Shown one piece after another: positions 43,268 to 51,856 of a DNA stretch of 64,000 nt; within the stretch, counting starts at the first letter, position 1; the number at the start of each line of letters is the position of its first letter. The stretch covers positions 1 through 64,000 of the forward strand of contig NZ_VOXD01000010.1 in the NCBI RefSeq assembly GCF_008014675.1, read 5' to 3'. Source of the DNA: Neolewinella aurantiaca. GTDB lineage: Bacteria > Bacteroidota > Bacteroidia > Chitinophagales > Saprospiraceae. The notes below the pieces were generated by a model. It worked only from the letters and a program-made list of their open reading frames with translations, did no database searches and was not told the DNA's origin. A program made the position numbers and the translations under genes.

Positions 43268-43433
43268 CAGGGCTAACGCATAGGCTAGTTAAGCCGTGTT
43301 AAACCCCCACCCCAGCCCCTCCCCACGGGGGATGGGCTCGTGAAAACGCTACGCGTTTTGGGTTGAAAGCTCTTAGGTGGTGACTATGATCTCGAGCTAA
43401 AAGCTTAAAATCGAATCCTATGCGTCAGCCCTG
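43268..43433. mobile_element. MITE-like element, copy 2
   Basis: 166 bp with ends CAGGGCTAACGCATAGG and CCTATGCGTCAGCCCTG (one mismatch). The adjoining 11 bases on each side match at 9 positions, and TCCCTCTCCTCGGG occurs both at 43250 and at 43441, flanking the element. Same internal hairpins as the other copies. It lies in the 566-base gap between pssA and the type B T9SS gene; the remaining sequence shows no gene. Confidence 0.85.
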
Positions 43434-43739
43434 CCCCCGGTCCCTCTCCTCGGGAGAGGGGAGACGTGACAGGCAGCAAATTCGTGAGAGTAGTGCATCT
43501 CATGCTATAAACGGTTCGGCGGTAACACAATTACAAAGTTGCCTTACCGCACAGCGGGGATTCACCAGTTTGCTTCGTAATGAGACGCAGTGCGCATCAT
43601 TTTGCTGGTCATTGTGTTATCAAAATCCTAAACTCAGTGATCAGGCACCAAACGACCAACGAATCCACGTAATGAACAGGTCGTTTATGTTGTTAATGAG
43701 TTGTTCCGATCTTTGCAGTACCAGCCAGTCCTCCCCTCA

Positions 43740-46700
43740 ATGAAATTACTTTACCCGTTTCTCCTGCTTTGTTTCCTGTCTCCCGTCATTGCCTGGGCCC
43801 AACCAGCGAATGACGAATGTACAAACGCCATCATGTTGCCCATGGAAAGGGAGTTTTGCACCGGCAACGCCGGTGCCACCAACATCGGCGCCACCCGCTC
43901 GTTCGCCGATGCAAACCAGTACGACGTCTGTATCAGCGACCCCGATGAGATGAAAGATGTATGGTTCGCCTTCGTCGCCCTCGAAAACTCCGCCCGGATC
44001 ACGGTCGATGGCCGCATCATCGGTAACGAACGGGGCAGCCTGCGGGAGCCCCAGATGACCGTCTACGAAGGAGGTTGCGACGGCGGCCTCACCCGAAACG
44101 AAGCATTGATCTGTAAGTCGCCCCTCAACAACATTCACGGTGTAAACGCAATTGTTCCTAACCTCATAGTTGGCGAAACCTACTACATACTCGTAGGTGC
44201 TCATGAAGGCAAAGAAGGCACCTTCGAGTTGTGTGTAAACCAGTTCGACGCCGTCCCCGAGCCCGATGCGGATTGCCCCACGGGCGTAGTGCTCTGCGAT
44301 AAATCGCCCTTCAGCGTACAGTTCCTTTCGGGGAACGGCCTTATTCGTGAAGACCTGCAGGCCGACGGCTGCGTAGCAAACGACTGTAACCCTACCGAAG
44401 ACAACTCCGCCTGGTACAAATGGACCTGTGATCAGTCCGGAACCCTGGGCTTCACCATCACGCCGCTGGGCACCGCGGCAAACGAAGACATCGACTTCGC
44501 CGTGTACGAACTCCCCAACGGAGTGGATGATTGCTCGGGCCGCCAGACCCTCCGTTGTATGTATTCCGGCGAGACGAGTGGGAACCCCGACGAACTCAAC
44601 CTCCCCTGTCTGGGCGCTACCGGACTGAGCGTTAACGATACCGATACGGGAGAAAGCTGTGGTTGCCAAACTGGTAACAACAACTTCGCCGCAGCCATCG
44701 ACATGGTGGCGGGACGAAGTTACGCACTGGTCGTTTTCAACTTTTCCGCCTCGGGCGATGGCTTCGATATGGAGTTCAACGGAACGGGCACCTTCCTTGG
44801 CCCACAGCCGGAGTTTACGTTTTCAGACAGCGAGGTTTGCGTTGGCGAAGCCCTGACGTTTCAGGACCAGTCCACCTCCGTAGATCAGATCGTTAGCCGG
44901 GAGTGGAATTTCGGCCCTACCGCAACACCTCAAACCGCTTCCGGCCCCGGCCCCCACTCCGTCGTCTTTGGCGAAGCGGGTACGCCAGCGGTCGAGCTCA
45001 TCGTTACCACCAGCCGCGAGTGCCGTGAAATCCTCAGTCAGCAGGAAGTGAATGTGATTTGCTGTCAGGGTCAGTTTACCGGCAGTGCCACCACGAGTGA
45101 TGTGCTTTGCCCCAACGATTCCAGCGGCGTCATCAACCTGACGGCCACGAGTAGCTTCTCTCCCGCCACCCTTACCTACGCCTGGAGCAACGGAGAAACG
45201 ACGGAAGACATCAGCGGACTTGGCACGGGAGATTATACCGTTACCGTCAGTGATGTTTCCGGCTGCGAAGACGTTTATTCCTTTACCGTTGGCGGACCAG
45301 ACCCTTTCGTTTTCGACACCTTGATCACCATGCCTTCCTGCGCCGGCGGGCAGGATGGCGCCCTGGAGTTCACTATTCTGAGTGGCGGCCTTGCCCCCTA
45401 TGAATACAGCCTCAACGGCGGCCCCTTCGGGACAAACAATCAGATCAGCAGCATTGGTGTATCAACGGTAAATGTCCGCGTTCAGGATGGGAACGGCTGT
45501 TTCGTAGAGCAGGATATTTTCGTCGATGAGCTTCAGCTTGGTTTGGTTCAGGGCGTAGATGTTTTCACCGAGCCTGTTTGTGCCGGTGATGCCACCGGAA
45601 GCATCCAGATCGAGCTGGCCAACGGCCAGCCTGACTTCAGCTACGACTTCGGGCTGGGCGACGGTTTTCAGAGCAGCAACGTTCGGAACGGTCTTGCGGC
45701 AGGCATTTACAATGTTACCGCCCTCGATGCCGACGGTTGTACCGGGGTGTTTCAGGTGGAGCTCACCGAACCTCCCGTCATTACGCTCGCCGCCCAGGGA
45801 ACCGGGAGTACCTGTTTTGGGACGGACGACGGGCAGATTATTGTCCTCTCTGGTGGCGGCCGGCCGGGCTACACCTATACGCTCAATGGGCAGTCTGTCA
45901 CAGATACTGTGCAGACCGGCCTCGTCCCCGGCACTTACACCGTTCAGCTTACCGATGCGACTGGCTGCGTGCGCTCCGTCACCGAAGTAATTACTGAGCC
46001 CAACGAGATATTTCCCGTCCTGCTGGAAGAGAATGACCTGACCTGCTTCGACGCGGCCACCGGATCCTTCCGCCTCACTGCCACCGGCGGCACGCCGGGC
46101 TACACCTACGCTACCGACGATCGTGTATTCCAGCAGGATTCACTTCTTTCCGGCCTTCTGGCGGGCGACTACACCATTTACGTAATGGACGCTAACGGCT
46201 GCGTCGACTCATTGAACGGCTCCCTCACCCAGCCCCGTGAGTTTATTGTCGACCCCGGTGGCGACGCTCAGATCTTTCTTGGGTTCGACACCCTCCTGCG
46301 GGTGGTGAGCAACTACAGCCCGGTAACTTACGAGTGGGGGCCTGATGCTTTTGAGTGTACCAATCCCGATTGCTCCATCGTCCGTGCCGGGCCGGTAGAG
46401 ACCACCATATACACCGTAGTGGGCACCAATCCGGCGGGGTGTACGGATACAGCTTCGCTGGAATTGCTCGTAGTCGAAGACCTGCCGCTTTACATCCCTA
46501 ATGCCTTCAGCCCGAACGGAGACGGAGCCAACGACGGCTTCACCATCTTCGGTGGCCGGGCGGTAGAGGAAATCGAGTACCTCCGCGTTTACGACCGGTG
46601 GGGCGGGCTCCAGTTCGAGAACACAAATTTCATGCCCAACGAGCCCAGCCTCGGCTGGGACGGGCTGGTGGATGGCAAAAAAGTGAACCCGGCCGTTTTT

Positions 46701-46775
46701 GTCTGGTCCGCTTCGGTGCGGTTCATCAACGGAACGGTGCAGGAGTATGCGGGGGACGTGACGGTGGTTCGGTAG
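43740..46775 (+). CDS. giant secreted protein with SprB-like repeats and type B T9SS domain
   Basis: 1011-aa exported protein. Signal peptide LLLCFLSPVIAWAQ, then an N-terminal domain opening PANDECTNAIMLPM, a PKD-like domain near residue 370, and several SprB-like repeats (SNGETTEDISGLGTGDYTV, VTDTVQTGLVPGTYTVQL, QQDSLLSGLLAGDYTIYV). It ends with the gliding-motility-associated CHU_C domain: LYIPNAFSPNGDGANDGFTI, LRVYDRWGGLQFE, and a GDVTVVR terminus, marking it for T9SS type B export. ATG 43740 gives a clean signal peptide. GATCTTTGC at 43709 may be its -7 box. Probably a surface adhesin. Confidence 0.88.
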   Translation: MKLLYPFLLLCFLSPVIAWAQPANDECTNAIMLPMEREFCTGNAGATNIGATRSFADANQYDVCISDPDEMKDVWFAFVALENSARITVDGRIIGNERGSLREPQMTVYEGGCDGGLTRNEALICKSPLNNIHGVNAIVPNLIVGETYYILVGAHEGKEGTFELCVNQFDAVPEPDADCPTGVVLCDKSPFSVQFLSGNGLIREDLQADGCVANDCNPTEDNSAWYKWTCDQSGTLGFTITPLGTAANEDIDFAVYELPNGVDDCSGRQTLRCMYSGETSGNPDELNLPCLGATGLSVNDTDTGESCGCQTGNNNFAAAIDMVAGRSYALVVFNFSASGDGFDMEFNGTGTFLGPQPEFTFSDSEVCVGEALTFQDQSTSVDQIVSREWNFGPTATPQTASGPGPHSVVFGEAGTPAVELIVTTSRECREILSQQEVNVICCQGQFTGSATTSDVLCPNDSSGVINLTATSSFSPATLTYAWSNGETTEDISGLGTGDYTVTVSDVSGCEDVYSFTVGGPDPFVFDTLITMPSCAGGQDGALEFTILSGGLAPYEYSLNGGPFGTNNQISSIGVSTVNVRVQDGNGCFVEQDIFVDELQLGLVQGVDVFTEPVCAGDATGSIQIELANGQPDFSYDFGLGDGFQSSNVRNGLAAGIYNVTALDADGCTGVFQVELTEPPVITLAAQGTGSTCFGTDDGQIIVLSGGGRPGYTYTLNGQSVTDTVQTGLVPGTYTVQLTDATGCVRSVTEVITEPNEIFPVLLEENDLTCFDAATGSFRLTATGGTPGYTYATDDRVFQQDSLLSGLLAGDYTIYVMDANGCVDSLNGSLTQPREFIVDPGGDAQIFLGFDTLLRVVSNYSPVTYEWGPDAFECTNPDCSIVRAGPVETTIYTVVGTNPAGCTDTASLELLVVEDLPLYIPNAFSPNGDGANDGFTIFGGRAVEEIEYLRVYDRWGGLQFENTNFMPNEPSLGWDGLVDGKKVNPAVFVWSASVRFINGTVQEYAGDVTVVR

Positions 46776-46876
46776 TGAATCGAAAGGTATAGCGTCGGGA
46801 ACCGCTCAGTACTGCGCTTACCCACCTTCTACAAATAACCGAGCGACTTTGGGCGTTACCACTTTAAATACCCGGG

Positions 46877-46896
46877 GGCGCGGACGCAGGTGCAGA
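46877..46896 (-). repeat. dispersed 20-mer copy 13
   Basis: TCTGCACCTGCGTCCGCGCC on the minus strand, intergenic. Confidence 0.8.
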
Positions 46897-47006
46897 GGAA
46901 CGGTAATAATACTTTTCGTTAAATGTGTAGACATCATGGTTTAAGAGCAGTACCCCATGCAGCCGGAAGAGCGGGACAGTTTAAGTCGGCCATTTTACGA
47001 ACCTTC

Positions 47007-47026
47007 TTTGCACCTGCGACCGCGTC
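47007..47026 (+). repeat. dispersed 20-mer copy 14
   Basis: TTTGCACCTGCGACCGCGTC, intergenic, 46 bases before the TIM-barrel gene and in opposite orientation to copy 13. Confidence 0.75.
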
Positions 47027-47071
47027 GTATTTTTCTTACCTTGAACCCTCACAATAAACCGATTTCCGATC

Positions 47072-47938
47072 ATGACCCGTCGCAAAGCCATACAATCAGC
47101 CGCACTGACCCTGGGTGCCGCCTCCATCGCAAGCGCCATCGGCGCTACCGAAGCCGCCGATAAGCTCGCCGGTGCGAAGTACAAAACCAACCACAGTACC
47201 TGTAAGTGGTGCTACAACAGCATCCCCCTGGAGGAGCTCTGCGAACGCGGTCAGGACATCGGCCTGCAGAGTATCGAACTCCTTACCGTAGAAGACTGGC
47301 CGACCCTGAAGAAATACGGCATGACCTGCGCCATGGGCACCCACAAAGACTTCAGCATCGAGAATGGCTGGAACGACCTGAAGAACCACGAAATGCTGCA
47401 AACGCAGTACAAAAAAGTGATCCGCGATGCCGCCGATCACGGCGTCAAAAACGTGATCGTGATGAGCGGCAACCGCCGTCGCATTTCCGATGTAGACGGC
47501 ATGATCAACTGCGCTATCGGCCTCAGGCCGATGGCAAAACTGGCCGAAGAAGCCGGAGTAACCCTGCAAATGGAGCTTCTGAACAGCAAGGTGAATCACC
47601 CCGACTACATGTGCGACACCACCCCCTGGGGCGCGGCGCTCGCGGAGATGATCGGCTCGCCGAACTTCCAGCTGCTGTACGATATCTACCACATGCAGAT
47701 TATGGAAGGCGACATCATCAACACCATCAGGAAGTACCACAAATACATCGGCCACTATCATACCGGCGGTGTACCCGGCCGCAACGAAATCAACGATAGC
47801 CAGGAACTGAACTATCCGGCCATCATCCGCGCTATTCACGAGACGGGCTTTACCGGCTTCGTAGCCCAGGAGTTCATTCCTACCTACGACGACAAGATCA
47901 AAGCCCTGGCCGAAGGCATCAACATCTGTAACGTATAA
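47072..47938 (+). CDS. Tat-exported TIM-barrel protein, hydroxypyruvate isomerase-like
   Basis: 288-aa sugar-phosphate-isomerase-like protein. A twin-arginine type N terminus (TRRKAIQSAALTLGAASIAS) precedes a xylose-isomerase-like barrel: CYNSIPLEELCERGQDIGLQ, VTLQMELLNSKVNHPDYMCD, FQLLYDIYHMQIMEGDI and HYHTGGVPGRNEINDSQELN hold the metal-binding Glu, Asp and His residues of hydroxypyruvate isomerases. Such Tat-exported forms are common in Bacteroidota; the true substrate is uncertain. Followed after 8 bases by a membrane protein gene. Confidence 0.88.
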   Translation: MTRRKAIQSAALTLGAASIASAIGATEAADKLAGAKYKTNHSTCKWCYNSIPLEELCERGQDIGLQSIELLTVEDWPTLKKYGMTCAMGTHKDFSIENGWNDLKNHEMLQTQYKKVIRDAADHGVKNVIVMSGNRRRISDVDGMINCAIGLRPMAKLAEEAGVTLQMELLNSKVNHPDYMCDTTPWGAALAEMIGSPNFQLLYDIYHMQIMEGDIINTIRKYHKYIGHYHTGGVPGRNEINDSQELNYPAIIRAIHETGFTGFVAQEFIPTYDDKIKALAEGINICNV

Positions 47939-47946
47939 CTTACCGA

Positions 47947-48534
47947 ATGACCACCAACTCCGCTCCTGAAAAGAAAAAACCTGCTCCGTACAAAACGATT
48001 GGCTGGGTTAGTGCCTTCGCGGTAGTGATCGGGGTCTTTTGCGTATCTCAATTCGCCAGCGGGCAGTTTCACCCTGCTGTTCTTGGTTTCCTGGTCTTTT
48101 GTTCCGTCGCCGTCCTTCTGATGTTTGCGTTAGAGGTTTACCGCCTGTACAAAGACTACGCTGCCGGCTACCTCTTCCCCGTACGCAACCTCACCTTTTT
48201 CATTGTTTGCCTCAGCTTTATTGCCCTGCCGGCAATGGGCATCTACGGTATGGTGACGGGGACTACCCTCGGCGCAGCCAATACGCTGTTGGTTCCCGTG
48301 TTTTTGTGGCTCGTGGTAAATAACCTGTTCTACGTGCGGCTGGACAGCGTTGGCCTGGAATCCAAGAGTGGCTTTTTTACGTCCAGATACGTTCCTCTTT
48401 TTGATGTAACGAACGTGGAAGAAAGTGAAGGGGGCCTGATCGTTTCGCAGGCGGAAGGGCCGGATATTCGTTTGTTTCGGGCGTTTTTCTTTGGGGCGCA
48501 CTGGAAGGTGTTGCGGGAGCGGTTGGGGCGGTGA
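47947..48534 (+). CDS. hypothetical membrane protein
   Basis: 195-aa protein with four likely membrane helices (residues about 18-36, 41-62, 75-95, 103-122) and a soluble C-terminal domain (YVRLDSVGLESKSGFFTSRY, IRLFRAFFFGAHWKVLRERL), reminiscent of small PH-like domains. Not recognised. It probably shares a transcript with the TIM-barrel gene. A decayed IS1-family element begins three bases beyond its stop. Confidence 0.7.
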   Translation: MTTNSAPEKKKPAPYKTIGWVSAFAVVIGVFCVSQFASGQFHPAVLGFLVFCSVAVLLMFALEVYRLYKDYAAGYLFPVRNLTFFIVCLSFIALPAMGIYGMVTGTTLGAANTLLVPVFLWLVVNNLFYVRLDSVGLESKSGFFTSRYVPLFDVTNVEESEGGLIVSQAEGPDIRLFRAFFFGAHWKVLRERLGR

Positions 48535-48537
48535 ATT

Positions 48538-48945
48538 GGCGGTGTATCAAATGCAAGGGTGGATAAACATAAAAAATGCAGTGGAGCAAAATCACTATCT
48601 TGATAGTGACAAAACTCTCAAAACATGCTCATCTGCCCCAACTGCACAAGTGGTAAGATAGTCAAGAATGGCAGGACTTACTGCGGAAAGCAGAATCATA
48701 AATGCATAGACTGCAATCGCCAATTTGTAGCCAACAACCAACTAATCCCTCCAGAGCAGCACAAGCCGGGAAAAGCCTTCACCTACTATATAGAGGGCTA
48801 CTTTACCGGTGTAAGGGCGCGAGTTAGCAGGCTCGTCCGAAAGACGCTCAGCTTCTCGAAAGACCTCAGCAATCATGTCGCAGCAATCCGATATTTCTTG
48901 TGGCAACGAAACCTAGATTCCTATCCTTACATTTGATACACCGCC
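48538..48945. mobile_element. internally deleted IS1-family element
   Basis: 408-bp element with near-perfect inverted ends GGCGGTGTATCAAATGYAAG (the one difference is C or T), possibly including two outer T bases. The interior is only a 103-codon frame joining the start and end of an IS1 transposase. No target duplication is visible. It cannot transpose on its own, but its ends are intact. Confidence 0.8.
48625..48936 (+). pseudogene. IS1-family InsA-InsB remnant, in-frame deletion
   Basis: 103-aa open frame. Residues 1-40 are the zinc-ribbon DNA-binding start of an IS1-type transposase (CPNC, then HKCIDCNRQFV). Residues about 50-103 match the C-terminal end of InsB (RVSRLVRKTLSFSKDLSNHV, AIRYFLWQRNL). 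The catalytic centre between them is missing. Because the frame stays open, a small IR-binding protein could still be made; in IS1 the InsA product represses transposition. This is inference. Confidence 0.8.
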
Positions 48946-48993
48946 AAAAATTGTCAACCTGATAAATTATGTGGTACGAAACAAGAAAAATCT

Positions 48994-49857
48994 TCACCGC
49001 CCCTTAAAAAACCGCAACAGTGCCTTAGTATAGTCTTCCGTAGTCTCTACACTCATGCTGTCGGCACCAGACTTTTGGAAGGCGCTTTTCTGGTACTTCA
49101 TATTGTTGTTATACCAGTCGGCGTAGTGCTTGCGGACACGGCGGCTGTCGGTGTCGACCCACTGCATTTGTCCGGTTTCGGCGTCGCGGGCGTGGATGAG
49201 GCCGACGGCGGGGAGTTCGCGTTCGCGCGGGTCGTAAAGGTGCATACCGATCAGATCGTGGCGGCGGGCGGCGAGGCGGAGGGGCTTTTCGTAGCCGTCG
49301 GTTAAGAAGTCAGACAGGAGGAAGCAGATGCTTCGTTTTTTCACCATGTTGGTGAAGTAGGTGAGGGCCATACCGATGTCCGTACCCGTACCGGTTGGGC
49401 GAGTGTCGAGCAATTCGCGGATGATGCGGAGGATGTGACCGCGGCCTTTCTTCGGCGGCAGAAATTTCTCAACCTTGTCGCTGAAGAGCAGAAGGCCGAC
49501 CTTATCGTTGTTGTTCGTGGCGGAGAAGGCGAGCACTGCGCAGATCTCCGTGATCAGCTCGTTCTTTAGTTGCTTGGTAGTACCAAAGAAGCTGGACTTG
49601 CTGATGTCCACCAGCAGCATCACGGTAAGTTCCCGTTCTTCTTCGAAGACCTTTACGTAGGGTTCGTTGCTGCGGGCGGTCACGTTCCAGTCGATATTAC
49701 GAACATCGTCTCCGTACTGATAACCGCGAACTTCGGAGAACGACATACCCCGGCCCTTGAAGGCACTTTGGTACTCGCCACTAAAGATCTGGCGGCTCAG
49801 ACCTTTGGTCTTGATCTCGATTCGGCGGACGCGCTTCAGAAGTTCGGTGGTTTCCAT
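48994..49857 (-). CDS. DUF58 domain protein
   Basis: 287-aa protein of the DUF58/von Willebrand A-like family often encoded beside MoxR ATPases and BatA-type proteins. Hallmarks: GRGMSFSEVRGYQYGDDVRN and DWNVTARSNEPYVKVFEEER, then the metal-site-like LLVDISKSSFFG. Partners are not in the immediate neighbourhood. The sequence just upstream of its ATG has GGTTCGTTGG twice, as in the pth leader. Confidence 0.88.
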   Translation of the reverse strand: METTELLKRVRRIEIKTKGLSRQIFSGEYQSAFKGRGMSFSEVRGYQYGDDVRNIDWNVTARSNEPYVKVFEEERELTVMLLVDISKSSFFGTTKQLKNELITEICAVLAFSATNNNDKVGLLLFSDKVEKFLPPKKGRGHILRIIRELLDTRPTGTGTDIGMALTYFTNMVKKRSICFLLSDFLTDGYEKPLRLAARRHDLIGMHLYDPRERELPAVGLIHARDAETGQMQWVDTDSRRVRKHYADWYNNNMKYQKSAFQKSGADSMSVETTEDYTKALLRFFKGR

Positions 49858-49979
49858 GTCTTGGTTCGTTGGTTTTTTGGTTCGTTGGCCCCTTTCAGGA
49901 AACGAACCGCAAATTACGAATAATGCAATTACCAGTTAAACGAGCGTATTACTGGTGTGATTGTTGCCCTTCAACCTTC

Positions 49980-49999
49980 CTTGCACCGGCGTGCGCGCC
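49980..49999 (+). repeat. dispersed 20-mer copy 15 (diverged)
   Basis: CTTGCACCGGCGTGCGCGCC, between divergent DUF58 and TM2 genes. Confidence 0.6.
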
Positions 50000-50134
50000 A
50001 CATAGTTCTCTTGGTCAGAAAATGGTTATTCTGATCCCGGGGAGCGCTCCGTTTGCCAACGAAAAGCCTCACTCTGTCGAAATTACCCCTCCATCAGAAC
50101 GAAAGTGCTCTTTTAATCGTTAATTCGTGTGACT

Positions 50135-50989
50135 ATGAAGGATAAAAACTTAGCGGCCGTATTGGCATTTTTCGGAGGAGCTGTTGGGCTACACCGCTTC
50201 TATTTGGGGCAGGTAGGACTGGGCATCCTGTACTTTTTCATCCCCCCGCTCTCTTTACTGTTGGGTGTTATCGATGCCATCTCTTTTCTGAGCATGGACC
50301 AGAGTACTTTCGATGCCAAATACAATAAGGAACAGTATAACCCCACCCAACCCACCCGCAGCGGGCGCCAACTGACAGACCGTGAAAAACGCCACCAACA
50401 GCGCCAGCAGGAGCGTGCCCGCCGGGAGCAGATGCGTTCTGATCAGCGTGCTACCCGCCGCTCCAACTCAGTTCCGCAGCGTACCTCCCGCACCGCACCG
50501 GTCAATACGCCCAACGGCCAGGCCGAGCGTAAGGCCGGTCTGCGTTACTTCAAGGATTTCGAGTACGACCGCGCCATCATCGCTTTCGAACGAGCCCTGG
50601 AGAAAAACCCACGAGACGTAGCTTCTCATTTCAACATTGCCTGCTCGTACAGTTGCGAAGAGGAAGCCGATAAGGCCTTCTATCACCTCGACCGTGCTAT
50701 TGCCCTCGGGTTTGCCGACTTCGAGCGCATCCGGACCCACGACAGTCTGGCGTTTCTGCGGGTTCAGCCAGGCTTTCAGTCTTTCGAAGAAAACGGCTAC
50801 CGGCTGGCGCCGGATCTCAGCGCCGAAGAAGTGGTGCTGGAAAACCCCATCAAAGACGAAGCCCTCGTTGAGCTTCCCGAAATCAACGACGACCTGCTGG
50901 AGCAACTTCAGCGCCTCGCCACACTAAAGGAAAAGGGCTTACTGACCGAAGGCGAATTTGCCACCCAAAAGAAAAGACTGTTGGGGTGA
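50135..50989 (+). CDS. TM2 domain, TPR and SHOCT protein
   Basis: 284-aa protein. Residues 1-60 are a TM2 domain with two helices (FFGGAVGLHRFYLGQVGLGI). A basic, Arg/Gln-rich linker follows (residues 75-135), then TPR-like repeats (RYFKDFEYDRAIIAFERALE, HFNIACSYSCEEEADKAFYH) and a C-terminal SHOCT segment (LQRLATLKEKGLLTEGEFAT). The combination suggests a membrane-anchored scaffold; no process is indicated. ATG 50135 is preferred over GTG 50129. Confidence 0.82.
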   Translation: MKDKNLAAVLAFFGGAVGLHRFYLGQVGLGILYFFIPPLSLLLGVIDAISFLSMDQSTFDAKYNKEQYNPTQPTRSGRQLTDREKRHQQRQQERARREQMRSDQRATRRSNSVPQRTSRTAPVNTPNGQAERKAGLRYFKDFEYDRAIIAFERALEKNPRDVASHFNIACSYSCEEEADKAFYHLDRAIALGFADFERIRTHDSLAFLRVQPGFQSFEENGYRLAPDLSAEEVVLENPIKDEALVELPEINDDLLEQLQRLATLKEKGLLTEGEFATQKKRLLG

Positions 50990-51070
50990 TGAGGTAGCCA
51001 GGAGCCGGCGGGCATTAACTCCCGCCCCCCAAACTGCGTTTCCTTCCATTACCTTCTATACCTATCACAA

Positions 51071-51730
51071 ATGACTGCTGAATCCTTAATCTCCGACGCG
51101 ATTGTTCCTCTCAACCCTGCCGATACCGGCGAGGAGGCCCTCGGCGTAATGAACGAATTTTACATCCGTCATCTTCCCGTGGTCGAAGAAGGAGAGCTCA
51201 AAGCTGTCGTCTCCGAAGACGACATCCTTGACGCCGATGCCTTGCAGCCCGTCAGCAGCTACCGGCTCCCCGTACAGCCGCCTTCAGTTTTCCCCGACGA
51301 TCACCTTTACGATGTAATGCGGATCCTGACCGAGTATAAACTCACCGTCGTACCCGTCATCAACCGCGAGGGGACTTACATCGGCATGATCACCAACGAG
51401 GACCTGCTTCGGATTTTCGGTGAATCCAGCACGTTTTCAAGTCAGGGATCAATCGTTGTCCTCGAGGTACTGCGGCAGGATTACAGCCTTTCTGAAATAT
51501 CCCGTATCGTAGAAAGCGAAGGTGCCATCATTTTGAGCTCATTCGTCCGCTCCTTCGAGGGCTCCAACCGGCTGGAGGTCACCATAAAAGTCAACAGCCA
51601 GAGTATCGCTGCGACCCTGGCCACCTTCGAACGCTACAACTATGTTGTTCAGGCCAGTTACAACGAAAAACAACTCAGCGACTCTTTGCGTGAGCGGTTT
51701 GATTCCCTGATGAATTACCTGGAAGTATAG
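51071..51730 (+). CDS. CBS domain pair protein
   Basis: 219-aa cytoplasmic protein with two CBS domains (GVMNEFYIRHLPVVEEGELK and LTVVPVINREGTYIGMITNE) that sense adenine nucleotides, followed by an ACT-like C-terminal region (SIVVLEVLRQDYSLSEISRI). Target unknown. The 126-base gap after it contains imperfect GAGTGCAGA repeats. Confidence 0.85.
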   Translation: MTAESLISDAIVPLNPADTGEEALGVMNEFYIRHLPVVEEGELKAVVSEDDILDADALQPVSSYRLPVQPPSVFPDDHLYDVMRILTEYKLTVVPVINREGTYIGMITNEDLLRIFGESSTFSSQGSIVVLEVLRQDYSLSEISRIVESEGAIILSSFVRSFEGSNRLEVTIKVNSQSIAATLATFERYNYVVQASYNEKQLSDSLRERFDSLMNYLEV

Positions 51731-51856
51731 AGGGCAGGAGACAGAGTGCAGAATGCAGAGAGCAGAGTGCAGAAGTTAGAATACTGAACCTGCGAACGAG
51801 TTCAGTCCAGCAGTCCGTCTTGTGACGCACACATTTTGCAGTTTTCTTCCTGCATT

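Noticed and set aside
43420-43743. 107-codon plus-strand frame before the type B T9SS gene
   Set aside because: It overlaps the MITE end and has no signal peptide or family likeness; composition looks non-coding.
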